Positions 1 through 9,000 of a stretch of DNA of 64,000 bases are shown here, piece by piece. Each line of letters starts with the position of its first letter. The stretch's first letter is position 1. The position numbers and the translations under genes are program-made. Source of the stretch: Nitrospira sp. (GTDB lineage Bacteria; Nitrospirota; Nitrospiria; Nitrospirales; Nitrospiraceae); assembly GCA_022226955.1 (NCBI GenBank), contig CP092079.1:399666-463665 (forward strand), read 5' to 3'. The notes below the pieces were generated by a model that ran no database searches, had not been told where the DNA came from, and saw only the letters and a list, made by a program, of their open reading frames with translations.

Positions 1-49
1 TACAATCGCCCGCAGCCAACGATTTATTGTCAGGATCAAGGGAGTCATC

Positions 50-169
50 ATGCCGCGAGGACGTGAGAAAGATCGGAAGACCCGCAAGAAGCACCGCAAA
101 AATGTGACGCGGGTAAAAGCGCTGGTGAAGGCGCGCCAGAAGGGGAAACGGGTCGGAAAGAAGAGCTAG
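50..169 (+). CDS. Small, very basic 39-residue protein
   Basis: An ATG at 50 follows a GGGAG ribosome-binding site and opens a 39-codon frame ending in TAG. Well over a third of the residues are Lys or Arg (for example GREKDRKTRKKHRKN near the N terminus and a KRVGKKS tail). There is no hydrophobic core or signal peptide, so it is probably a nucleic-acid- or ribosome-associated peptide. I do not recognise a named family. It is followed immediately by a strong hairpin (171-196) that separates it from the convergent receiver-domain gene. The good ribosome site, the biased composition and the hairpin directly after the stop favour a real gene. The exact role is unknown. Confidence 0.6.
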   Translation: MPRGREKDRKTRKKHRKNVTRVKALVKARQKGKRVGKKS

Positions 170-170
170 G

Positions 171-196
171 GCGGAGTAGGCGGGAGCCTACTCCGC
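171..196. terminator. Perfect 11-bp hairpin between convergent genes
   Basis: GCGGAGTAGGC (171-181) is perfectly complementary to GCCTACTCCGC (186-196), with a GGGA loop. It starts 2 bases after the stop of the 39-residue gene. It also overlaps the last codons of the convergent receiver-domain gene, whose stop codon is at 188-190. There is no long T-run on either side. It is therefore a terminator-like or 3'-end-stabilising structure, possibly bidirectional, rather than a textbook intrinsic terminator. Confidence 0.6.
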
Positions 197-1315
197 TGCT
201 GTGAGACGGGTGAGTTCCGCTTTGATGTGCTGTTCCGCGAGTTCAGGAACGATTCGTTGCACCGCCTGTTCGACGGTCTGTTCCGCAGTTGCCCGGACGA
301 GGTCGTCGGCGATGAGCGGAGCGTGCTTGAGAGTTGCCTGCCTGATTTCTTCTTTGACCAGCAGATCGATCGATCCCAGGTGTTCCCTCACGACGTCCGG
401 GAGCTGCTTGCGCACGCTGGCCTCGGTTAGTTCGCGAACAGATTGGTCGAGCATATCCTTGATGGCCGGGCTCGCAACATCGGAGACGGCCTGATGGATC
501 AGCGCTTCGTTTGCGGCCATTTCCTGTTTGATTAATGAGGGAAGCTCTTGCACCAGCAGCGGATGGACAATTGTCATCAGCTGTTCTTGCGAAAGAACTT
601 CTCCCAGTTGGCCATCCAATTCATTTTTTACGGCCGTGTGAATACGGGTCGTGAGTTCTTTCTCAATGGCCTGGGGGAGCAGATCGGCAATCCGTTTCTC
701 CGTCCGTTCGGTCATCGATTCCAATAGTTGTCCAAAGAGGCCTTTCATGGCTTCTTCAGGGCCGAGGACCGGCGGTGCGGTTTTCGTGGCGATCGTCGAG
801 TCTTGAGGCTGATCCATGGTGAGATCCTTCTGCTCATTGGAGAGGTCTAACTGGTCCATCACCGCGTCGTCATTATCCGTGTCGGTCGATGTGGCGTCCG
901 GCGGCCAGACTCGACGCTTGAGGCGGGTGCTATTTTGTTGGGGCTGCGTTTTGTGGGGGAGGTTCTTGATGACATCAAGAAGATCTTCCGACTGAAACGG
1001 TTTGTTCAGAAAGGCTTTCACGCCCAGCGTTTTGAGCAGGCTTTCATCAGGGCGATCGGCTGGATTAACCAGCGAGATTAGAAGGGTCTCGCTTAAACTG
1101 TCGAGTTTGTTCACTTCTTTACAGAAGCCTGAAAATGTCATGTTGTCGAGATGGTAGTCGGCGATGATTAAGGCGGGACTAATGCGCCGGGCCGCTTCGA
1201 GGGCGGCCGGACCGTCTTGAAAGCCAACGACGTCAAACCCTTCGGGTGTTGAGATTTGCTCAACCATGCGCCTGACGGCCGGGCTGCTATCGACGATGAA
1301 AATGGAAGATGCCAC
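188..1315 (-). CDS. Response-regulator receiver domain with a long helical C-terminal tail
   Basis: Residues 1-120 form a CheY-like receiver. The acidic pocket includes Asp9, the phospho-acceptor is Asp53 (context LIIADYHLDN), and the conserved Lys is Lys105 (FLNKPF). Residues 120-180 are a polar, probably disordered linker. From about 185 to the end the protein is Glu/Gln/Ala/Leu-rich with repeated segments of the type LVQELPSLIKQEM, ending TAAE. This looks like amphipathic helix or coiled coil and has no DNA-binding or enzymatic output domain. The output is therefore probably protein-protein interaction. No histidine kinase lies next to it. The receiver call is firm; the tail is unassigned. 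Confidence 0.85.
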   Translation of the reverse strand: MASSIFIVDSSPAVRRMVEQISTPEGFDVVGFQDGPAALEAARRISPALIIADYHLDNMTFSGFCKEVNKLDSLSETLLISLVNPADRPDESLLKTLGVKAFLNKPFQSEDLLDVIKNLPHKTQPQQNSTRLKRRVWPPDATSTDTDNDDAVMDQLDLSNEQKDLTMDQPQDSTIATKTAPPVLGPEEAMKGLFGQLLESMTERTEKRIADLLPQAIEKELTTRIHTAVKNELDGQLGEVLSQEQLMTIVHPLLVQELPSLIKQEMAANEALIHQAVSDVASPAIKDMLDQSVRELTEASVRKQLPDVVREHLGSIDLLVKEEIRQATLKHAPLIADDLVRATAEQTVEQAVQRIVPELAEQHIKAELTRLTAAE

Positions 1316-1472
1316 CTAACTCTCCAATTGTATTGAAGTATTACGAAGCTAGCAGGGGGGGTATTCTTTGTCAAGAAATCGAAGGATACGGTTCGATTTT
1401 GACTCCACGATATCAGCGCCTTACAATCCGGCGCTTGTTCTATATGGATAATGGCATTGAGGAGAGATTGTT

Positions 1473-2204
1473 GTGACGCGAAGCTACCAGGTTATTTTTT
1501 TCGACGCTGCCCAGACATTGTTTTATATCAATGGATCGGTCGCGGAAATCTATTTGCACTACGCCGTGCGCCACGGATTTCGGCAGACTCCGGCGTCGCT
1601 TGAATCTATCAAGCAAGCCTTCAGCCGGGCCTTTAAGGATGCCTCACCACCGGTGTTTGCGCCGACGGAACCTGCGGCGCTTAAGCAAAGCGAGCGGTTG
1701 TGGTGGTTCGATATTGTCCACAACGTGTTTTATCGCGTGGGAATGTTTGAAGGGTTCGACGAATTCTTCGAGGAAGTGTTTCAGGTTTTCGCGGATCCTG
1801 GCACCTGGAAATTGTACCCGGAGACCGAGGCAGTGCTGCGCCAGCTTAAGGCGCAGGGGCTGGAGTTGGGCATTATCTCAAACTTCGACTCGCGGTTATT
1901 TCCTCTGTTGCGGGGACTGGGGATCGAACAGTTGTTCGATACCATTACGATTTCCAGTTTGTCCCAGGCGGCCAAGCCTGCTCCGAAAATCTTCCACCTT
2001 GCGCTGGAAAAACATGCGGTCGATCCTGAAGACGCGCTCCATGTCGGGGACAGCTTGCGGGACGACGTCGAGGGCGCTGTCAGGGTTGGGTTGACGGGCG
2101 TATGGCTCGATCGCGCGGGACAGTCGCCAGGTGTATTGCCAGCCGGAGCGATACGGGTTTCCACGTTGTCGGAGATATCGCGGTTGGTGCAGGGCGAAAC
2201 CTAG
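1473..2204 (+). CDS. HAD-superfamily hydrolase (HAD-IA, HDHD3/dehalogenase-like)
   Basis: The 243-residue protein has all four HAD motifs. Motif I is DAAQT with nucleophile Asp11, motif II is the Ser in IISNFDS, motif III is the Lys in AAKPAPKIF, and motif IV is HVGDSLRDD. The second acid of the usual DxDxT motif is Ala13, as in dehalogenase- and HDHD3-like members where that position is not Asp. Classical phosphatase activity is therefore uncertain. The start is GTG at 1473, with a GAGGAGAG ribosome site about 7 bases upstream. The gene stands alone between the divergent receiver gene and the convergent acetyltransferase. The substrate cannot be deduced. Confidence 0.85.
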   Translation: MTRSYQVIFFDAAQTLFYINGSVAEIYLHYAVRHGFRQTPASLESIKQAFSRAFKDASPPVFAPTEPAALKQSERLWWFDIVHNVFYRVGMFEGFDEFFEEVFQVFADPGTWKLYPETEAVLRQLKAQGLELGIISNFDSRLFPLLRGLGIEQLFDTITISSLSQAAKPAPKIFHLALEKHAVDPEDALHVGDSLRDDVEGAVRVGLTGVWLDRAGQSPGVLPAGAIRVSTLSEISRLVQGET

Positions 2205-2209
2205 AACGC

Positions 2210-2902
2210 TTAGCGCGATTCAGGAAGAGCAAATTTGGGATCGTACGTCCCATAATCGGATGGGGTCGCGACCTGTTGGTTGATCCATTCGATGACCGCG
2301 GCATAGCCGAGGCTTTCCGGATCGCCAGGAAGATAATCCGGCACCACGGCTAAGACGCGAAACCCCTGCTTGAGTTGGAACGGCAATGTCATCCCTGTGA
2401 TTTCTCCTTGAATCACCTGTACGGCATAGTCCTCGGCGGTCATTCGATCGGCGTAGCGGGAGTAGCCGCGCAGTCGAGCCCCGGCGCGAATCCGAGGGAG
2501 AGCGAGGTCTTCGACGAGCCGCCGGCGAGCGGCATAGAGGGCCGAGCCGATTCCGCTTCGTTGCACCTTCGGCGACACCATGACTTCCGCGCCATAGAGC
2601 GTTCGGCCTCTGGCCGGGTCGTGGTTCGTGAGCATGCCTTCGTCGGTAAAATATTTCCACGGTCCGTGGAAGTCATAGTCGTTCCATCGAATAATGAGGC
2701 TGGCGGCCATTCCAACCAGCCTCCCAGAGCGCGAGTCGATGGCGACCAATTGTCCTTCGGGGAAGATCGTGAGATGGGAGGTCAACAGCCGTTCGTTCCA
2801 GTGGGGAGGGAAGGAGTAGACGGTTTTTGAGAGGGCGATAATCGCAGGAAAGTCGTCTGGCCGGGTTTGGCGAACGAGGATGTTGTCTCGCGACGTGGTC
2901 AT
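2210..2902 (-). CDS. GNAT-family N-acetyltransferase
   Basis: A 230-residue protein with the GNAT acetyl-CoA-binding region at about 110-130 (VMVSPKVQRSGIGSALY; the RSGIGSA turn fits the Q/RxxGxG/A loop). The N-terminal RQTRPDDFPAI segment is typical for the fold. Its ATG overlaps the stop of the upstream nitrilase gene (ATGA, 2899-2902), so the two are translationally coupled. I recall fused GNAT/carbon-nitrogen hydrolase proteins in other bacteria, which suggests that the pair acts on the same substrate. The acceptor amine is unknown. Confidence 0.85.
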   Translation of the reverse strand: MTTSRDNILVRQTRPDDFPAIIALSKTVYSFPPHWNERLLTSHLTIFPEGQLVAIDSRSGRLVGMAASLIIRWNDYDFHGPWKYFTDEGMLTNHDPARGRTLYGAEVMVSPKVQRSGIGSALYAARRRLVEDLALPRIRAGARLRGYSRYADRMTAEDYAVQVIQGEITGMTLPFQLKQGFRVLAVVPDYLPGDPESLGYAAVIEWINQQVATPSDYGTYDPKFALPESR

Positions 2903-3789
2903 AGCGGGGTAATTTCAGCCTGTCGTACGATCTCCGCGGTTTGATGGCTGTCGAGCAAGGGAAGAACGGTGCCGTGCGTGCGGTCGCGGAGAATCGTCGA
3001 AAGATTGAGATCTCCGATAACCATGCTTTCCTGATTAGGAGTGCCCTCGGCAAGGATACCGTCTCGCGAAAAGGAAAAGTCGCTCGGCGTCAGAATCGAG
3101 GCTTGGCCATAGTTGAGACTGACGGCCGGCACCATCGGAAGGGATCCGACTGTCGAGGATTGGACCACATACATCTGGTTTTCGATCGCGCGGGCTTGCG
3201 CACAATAGCGCACCCGAAGAAACCCTTGCCGGTCGTCGGTGCAGCTTGGAACGACTAAAATGTGTGCTCCTTCGCGTCCCGCGGCCCTCGCGATTTCAGG
3301 AAATTCGACGTCATAACAAATGGTGATTGCGATGCGTCCGAATGCGGTTTCGAAGATGCGAAACTTCACGTGCGGGGAGATCTTCCATTCTTCTTTCTCG
3401 AAACGGGTCATATGGAGCTTCCCCTGTACTCCGCGAGTGCCGGTGGGGGAAAAAAAGAAACTTTCGTTGTAGACGCGGTCTGTCCCGTCGTCTGCCATGA
3501 CGGGAATGGTGCCGGCGATGATGTACAAGCGGTGCCGTTTAGCGAGGTCTTCCATGAGCGTGCTGAATCGCTCGGCTTGCTGAGCCAAATCTCTGACCTG
3601 CTCGCGAATGGGGCGTTTCACATTGCCCAAGGTCAGGAGCTGAACCGTGAAGTATTCGGGGAAGACGAGCAGCTGAGCTTTATAGTCGGCCGCTGTTTCC
3701 ACGAGCGCCTGGACTTGGTCTCGAAACTGCTCGAAGGTTTGAACGGGCCGGATGAAGTATTGGAGCGACGCGACGCGAAGACGTTCCAT
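2899..3789 (-). CDS. Carbon-nitrogen hydrolase (nitrilase superfamily)
   Basis: The 296-residue length is normal for one nitrilase-fold domain. The catalytic triad is visible as Glu45 (LVFPEYF), Lys124 (GKLHMTRFEK) and Cys158 (ITICYDVEFPE). Members hydrolyse amides or nitriles, or run the reverse amidation. It is the first gene of a two-gene operon with the GNAT acetyltransferase, which it overlaps by 4 bases. It has no signal peptide, so it should be cytoplasmic. The CYDVEFPE context is that of amidases rather than true nitrilases, but the substrate is not predictable. Confidence 0.9.
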   Translation of the reverse strand: MERLRVASLQYFIRPVQTFEQFRDQVQALVETAADYKAQLLVFPEYFTVQLLTLGNVKRPIREQVRDLAQQAERFSTLMEDLAKRHRLYIIAGTIPVMADDGTDRVYNESFFFSPTGTRGVQGKLHMTRFEKEEWKISPHVKFRIFETAFGRIAITICYDVEFPEIARAAGREGAHILVVPSCTDDRQGFLRVRYCAQARAIENQMYVVQSSTVGSLPMVPAVSLNYGQASILTPSDFSFSRDGILAEGTPNQESMVIGDLNLSTILRDRTHGTVLPLLDSHQTAEIVRQAEITPL

Positions 3790-3864
3790 AATTTCCTATG
3801 AGTGGTGAACAAAGGTTTCATTATCTATAGCAGGGTGGGGACTTGCGCACAACCGATATCGGGA

Positions 3865-4593
3865 TCACTCCTCCAACAGCAAGGGTACAATGTCTCGCGC
3901 CCGCCCTTGGAGCGCGAGCGCGGCGGTGGATGAATGGATGGTCGGCGCCAGGTTGATTTCAATGACGAATCCGCCGTGCGATTGTGCGAGCGGCATCAGC
4001 GTCGCTGCAGGATAGACGAGCCCCGATGTGCCGATGACGATCAGCACATCGCAGGATTCGACGGCATGAATGCTTGCGGTCAGGATGCGGCCATCCAGCG
4101 CTTCGCCGAACCAGACGATATGCGGCCGCAGCAAGCCGCCGCACGCGCGACAGTAGGGCAGCAGGGAGAGCGGCACCTCGCGGTTGTCCGTGACCAGACT
4201 GCAGGAGGCGCAGCGGACTTTCCAGATGTTTCCGTGCAATTCAGACAGGTGTTGTGAACCAGCCATGCGGTGGAGCCCATCGACGTTTTGCGTGATCAAG
4301 TGAAATTGCGGTGCGCGTGTTTCCAGCTGGACCAGCGCATGATGAGCCGGATTCGGTTCTGCCGAGGCGAGTAATTCGCGCCGCCAGTTGTACCATTCCC
4401 AGACTAATCGAGGATCTCGCTCAAAGGCTTCCGGTGTTGCAAGATCCTCCGCTCGAAAATTGCGCCACAAGCCGTCTGCGCCGCGGAATGTCGGGACGCC
4501 GCTGTCGGCGGAGATGCCGGCGCCTGTCAGGACTGCGATGGAACTTGCCGTTGCCACGCGGGCACGCGCTTCGGTGAGATGGTCCGAGATCAT
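3865..4593 (-). CDS. cobB: NAD-dependent protein deacylase, sirtuin (Sir2/CobB type)
   Basis: The Rossmann motif GAGISADSGVPTFRG spans about 24-38. TQNVDGLH follows at 101-108, the catalytic His120 lies in ELHG, and a Cys4 zinc module is made by Cys128, Cys131, Cys148 and Cys151. Tyr68 and Arg71 in the segment WEWYNWRREL match the YxxR pair that, in SIRT5 and CobB-like class III sirtuins, binds the carboxylate of succinyl- or malonyl-lysine. Desuccinylase/demalonylase activity is therefore likely besides deacetylation. It is a lone gene transcribed divergently from the panE-like gene, with 62 bp between their starts. The 242-residue length is normal. Confidence 0.92.
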   Translation of the reverse strand: MISDHLTEARARVATASSIAVLTGAGISADSGVPTFRGADGLWRNFRAEDLATPEAFERDPRLVWEWYNWRRELLASAEPNPAHHALVQLETRAPQFHLITQNVDGLHRMAGSQHLSELHGNIWKVRCASCSLVTDNREVPLSLLPYCRACGGLLRPHIVWFGEALDGRILTASIHAVESCDVLIVIGTSGLVYPAATLMPLAQSHGGFVIEINLAPTIHSSTAALALQGRARDIVPLLLEE

Positions 4594-4655
4594 GGCGAGG
4601 TATTTTATACCAATTGGCCAGCCTGCTATAGTACGGCCTCTTTGAACGAGGAGTC

Positions 4656-6011
4656 ATGATGACGAATATTTTGATGGTCGGGGCCGGGTCGGTCGGCGGG
4701 TTTTTCGGCGCGCATTTGGCCAAGAACAATCCCAACCTGTCGTTTCTGCTCAGACCGAAGACGCTGGCGGCGGTGAAGCAGAACGGATTGACGATTCGCA
4801 GTGCGAGCGGGACCTTCACAGTCCGCCCGCAGGCCGCTGCGGATCCCAGAGAATTGCCCAAGCCTGATGTGATTATTCTCGGCGTGAAGGCCTTCGATCT
4901 CGACGAAGTCATGACACAGATCGAACCAGTACTCACGGACAAGACGGTCATCCTGACCTTGCAGAACGGCATCGATACCGAAGACCGGATCATTGCCCGT
5001 GTCCAGCGCGACTGCGTGGTCGGCGGCGTCGCGTTTATCTATTCGAAAATTGCCGCGCCTGGCGTTATCGATCACTATAAGAAGGGCGCGGTGGCCATCG
5101 GTGAATTGATGGGTCACGAGAGCGACCGCCTGCTCAAGCTTAAGGAGCTCTTTACGGCCGCCGGTATCCCTTGTCATCTCTCGAAAGATATCCGTCGTAG
5201 CAAGTGGGAGAAGATGTGCTGGAACTGCGTGTTCAATCCGATCACGGTGTTGATCGATGACAAGGTTTCCAAGGCGTTGGATCATCCGGAAATGATGCGA
5301 GTGGTCCATCAGATTGTCGATGAAGTTGCCGCGGTCTCGGCGGCGGTCAAGGTACCGTTGCCGGCGGACATGGCGGAGCGGGTCGTGAAAGCGACGCAGG
5401 AGATCCGGGATATTCACACATCGATGTACGACGACTGGAAAGCAGGGCGGCAGACGGAGATTGCCTATTTGAATGGGTACATCGTTCAGAAAGGACGGGA
5501 GTTGGGCATTCCGACGCCGGTGAATGAGGTGATGACGGCAATGATTAAGACGATCACGGAACAAGAAAAGAAGGGGGCTGGCGTGGTACGGATCGATGGA
5601 GCGGTGGTGCAGCCGGTATTACTCGATGGCGCGGCGCTGCGGCAGCTTCCAGCAGAGCATCATGTCGCGGATGTCAGTACCGTGATGCCGGGGATGATAG
5701 GGAAAGCGATCAAGGTGCAGGGATTGCTCGATGTGCCGGCACTGGCGATCGATGCCGACCATGTGACCTTTCATTCCCTCGACGGCAAGTATGCCGCGAC
5801 GCTCACGCTGCAACAGGCAAAGGATTTCGGACTCCTGCTCTATGAGCTCAACGGCGAACCGTTGCCAGATGGCAAGGGTGGCCCCTATCGCCTGATCACA
5901 CCGGGACTCGGCGACCTCTGTGCCAACGTGAAAGGCGTAGGCCGAATCGAAGTGCGAGTGGGGAACGGGAAGGATACGCGGCCGCCGGCTGAAGAACGGA
6001 CGAAGTGTTAG
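4656..6011 (+). CDS. panE: 2-dehydropantoate 2-reductase (PanE/ApbA) with a fused C-terminal domain resembling molybdopterin oxidoreductases
   Basis: Residues 1-305 are a complete ketopantoate reductase. They include the NADPH loop ILMVGAGSVGGFFGAHL, the Lys-containing SKWEKMCWNCVFNP segment and the C-domain GRQTEIAYLNGYIV. PanE reduces 2-dehydropantoate to pantoate in coenzyme A synthesis. PanE normally ends near residue 300. Here about 140 further residues follow, with the segments HSLDGKYAATLTL, LLYELNGEPLP, GGPYRLITPG and a closing VKGVGRIEV. I recognise this pattern from the sulfite-oxidase-like fold (PF00174). No obvious molybdenum-ligand Cys is seen in it. The start is the first ATG of ATGATG. 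The 3' end overlaps the convergent TPR gene by 4 bases. Confidence 0.85.
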   Translation: MMTNILMVGAGSVGGFFGAHLAKNNPNLSFLLRPKTLAAVKQNGLTIRSASGTFTVRPQAAADPRELPKPDVIILGVKAFDLDEVMTQIEPVLTDKTVILTLQNGIDTEDRIIARVQRDCVVGGVAFIYSKIAAPGVIDHYKKGAVAIGELMGHESDRLLKLKELFTAAGIPCHLSKDIRRSKWEKMCWNCVFNPITVLIDDKVSKALDHPEMMRVVHQIVDEVAAVSAAVKVPLPADMAERVVKATQEIRDIHTSMYDDWKAGRQTEIAYLNGYIVQKGRELGIPTPVNEVMTAMIKTITEQEKKGAGVVRIDGAVVQPVLLDGAALRQLPAEHHVADVSTVMPGMIGKAIKVQGLLDVPALAIDADHVTFHSLDGKYAATLTLQQAKDFGLLLYELNGEPLPDGKGGPYRLITPGLGDLCANVKGVGRIEVRVGNGKDTRPPAEERTKC

Positions 6012-9000
6012 CTGGATTTTTTCTGCACATATCTTGCCGATTTTTTACGCGCCATATAAGTTTTCCACCATATTCGACGCAAGATCGGTTGTCTCCAAAA
6101 TGATGATTCCCAGGCGTGCCGCATATCTGTTCGTGCGCTTCGCATCGTTTGCGAAGAGATATCGGTACGAGCTTCGATTAAAATATGGAGGCGTGTTGCT
6201 GCAAGGATGAATCGATAATAGCCTCTCAGCGACTTCTCATCGACCATGGCCAGTAGTTTTTCCGCATTGGCGCACGCACCTTCGCACGCAGCATCGTAAG
6301 CCAGCCACACGCTATGTTCGGCGAAGGTTTGATCTTTCTTCAGCGTCAAGGCATGGCTGCTCACGGCATGAGCTTCGCTGCACCGTCCGAGATCGCGTAA
6401 GGCGCATGAGAGATTGAGGAAAGCCCATGCCGGTGAGTCTCGCCGCTGTTGCCAATCGCCGAACCATTTAACCACAGTGCGAGAGGCATCGATATTTATC
6501 AGCGCGTAGGCCATCATTCCGTGTGTGGTGGCATTGCTTGCCAGGTGTTTCCCATATTTCCAGAGCAAGCGATGAATGGTAAAGGTCGCTTCTCTGTTAC
6601 CTAAGAGCCGCAACAGGGTTTGTGCGGCCAATTGTCCTGCTTCACCATTTCGGAGTACTTTTCCGAATCCTCGAAACCGCATCAGTGGGAATATTCTTAA
6701 GTCTCGCCGCTCAACCCACAATGTTCCTGCAACAGGATTGACCTGTGAATCAAGAACCATCTGCTCCAGCGCTTTATTCGCTTCGTGTTTCCAGGTTGAT
6801 GTGTCTAGAGCCTCCATTGTCTCACGATAGATCTCAATGTCGTCATTGGCAGTCCAGATCTCGTGAAATACTTGGAAGACGTTTTCGCGCACACCTCGAC
6901 AGATGGCCAGCCGAAGTGCTCGCAGGCGTGTTTCCCCGGAGTTAGCGTGTGCGCGGAGTTTGACGAGAACCGTGTCTGCCGCCTCGAGTGCACCGGCCTG
7001 GAGCTCAAGGTCAAACAACCAGTTCGCTCCGAATATATAGTCTGCTTTTAAGTGGACCGCACGTCGGAGGTGGGGGCGCACGTCTGTGTTGGGTTCGGCT
7101 TTCGACAGCGCATCAGCGAGATATCCGAGTGCATATGCATTGTTAGGATCTATTCGATGTAGTTCACGTGCGGCAACTAAATAGCCTGAATAGTCTTTTC
7201 GCTCAGACTGCCAATCGGCGAGTAATTCCCATCCGGATGTATGGTTGGGATCATCAGCCAAAATTTTTTGCAGTCTAAGAATTGCGGTATCCTGATCTCC
7301 ACGGCCAGCCAGCACCATCGGTTCCTTGATACGCAATGCGACAGGGGGACGATCTCCCCAGGCGGTCGTCTGCAATGCGGTGAGTGCGTCATCAAAGCGT
7401 TCCTCGCTGATCAACAGATCTAGCCGTAGGAGATGTGCCTCAATCGTGAAAGGGGCGAGACGGATCACTCGCTCCAGCGCCGCGAGCTTCTCCTCAGAGT
7501 TTTCCGCCATGCGCGCAACGGCAATCCAGGCGCGCGGCTCTCCGGGGCGCTGTGCGGCAAGACGCCTTGCTTGATCAATCCCATATGAGGATTGATTCTG
7601 AGCAGCGGAATATTCTTTAAGTCGATCCCACGCCCAGTCATACCCAATATCCAGTCGGACGGCTTCCTGCAAATGTTTAATCGACTCGTTTCTCTCCTGA
7701 AGTTGCCACAATGTATAGCCGAGGAAACCGTGTAGCCGGCCATCTGTTGGCGTGTGCCGGATAGCCTGTTCAAGCCATTCCCGAGATGTTGAGAACTTGC
7801 CGTCAGATTCAAGCGATTCGGCTAGCTGGCGAGTTGCGTATCCCCATGAGGGGCTCAGCCGCAATGCTTCTTGCAGCGCTGCGCGTTCGGCCTGACGATC
7901 ACCATTTAATTTCTCCACCTCTGCAAGTTCAACGAATAACCGCGGTAGGAGGGGAAATTTATCAATGGCCTGACAGCATATCGCGCGAGCAGGACCATAC
8001 TGCTGCATGTCAATTCGTTGTCTGATACAGGCTACCCAGGTTTGCCAGAGGTCAGGGCGAGCATGTTGGGCGTCGTCAAGAATGTCCATGAGAGCGTTTG
8101 ACTCAAACGCTCCATGGGCCAGTCGCTGAAAGCTCAACAGGGATTCTCCGACAATGATCTGTCGTTTCAATTCCTCAAGCGCAAACAGCAAGGCGTCGCG
8201 ACGCTCTTCCAGTGTGCGACATGACTCAAGCAGCTTCTTCAGGGCATAGTCAGAATCGGCAGATCGACGAAACGCATTACGAAATGCCGCGCGAGCCTCG
8301 GCAAGCCGACCGGCCAATAGTTCGATGTACCCGTGCGTCGTGTGCCAGGCGACGGCATCTGGGGCAAGATCATAGGCCGATGCACTTTCTGCCCGTGCTT
8401 CTTCAAAGCGACCTTGCTGAGCAAGCGTTAAGGTAAGTTGGCGTCGTCCCCAAGCATTTGCAGGGCTAATATTCAGCAGCTGGCGTAAGGCGGCTTCCTG
8501 CTCTTCGAGGGGAGCTTCATCGAGCCACTCCACCAACAATTCGTTAATGCCTTGATGATGAGGAAACTGTCTGACCAGCCCGCGCAAATACTCGATGGCA
8601 GCGGCACGATTGTCAGTGTCGACCGTGAGTCGAACAAGCGTGCGTTGATCTTTCAGATTAAAGGGCTCGCGCGTGACCACTTCGGTCCAGAGGCGCCGTG
8701 CTTCGTGAAGGTTTCCTTCCATGTCCTGCAATTGTGCAGCGGCCCGCAGCCACTCAACCTGGTTGCAACGGGCTTGCGCTTGCTGGAGGAATCGTTGCGA
8801 CGCTACAGTGTTCCCACAATCTGCAGCTGATCGAGCCGCAAACAATAATAACTCTCCATCATCCGGTCTCTGTTCCAGTGCCTGATCACGGGCAGCAATT
8901 GCCTCACTTGACCGGTTTAGTTCGGATAGGCAATGGATGAGCGTAATGGCTGGTTGAGACGATCGTGCGCCATGCTTGGTTACGCGATGTTGTAAGAACG

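Noticed and set aside
4626-5564. A 312-codon minus-strand frame opposite panE
   Set aside because: It is antisense to the well-conserved PanE domain and has a His/Arg-rich shadow composition.
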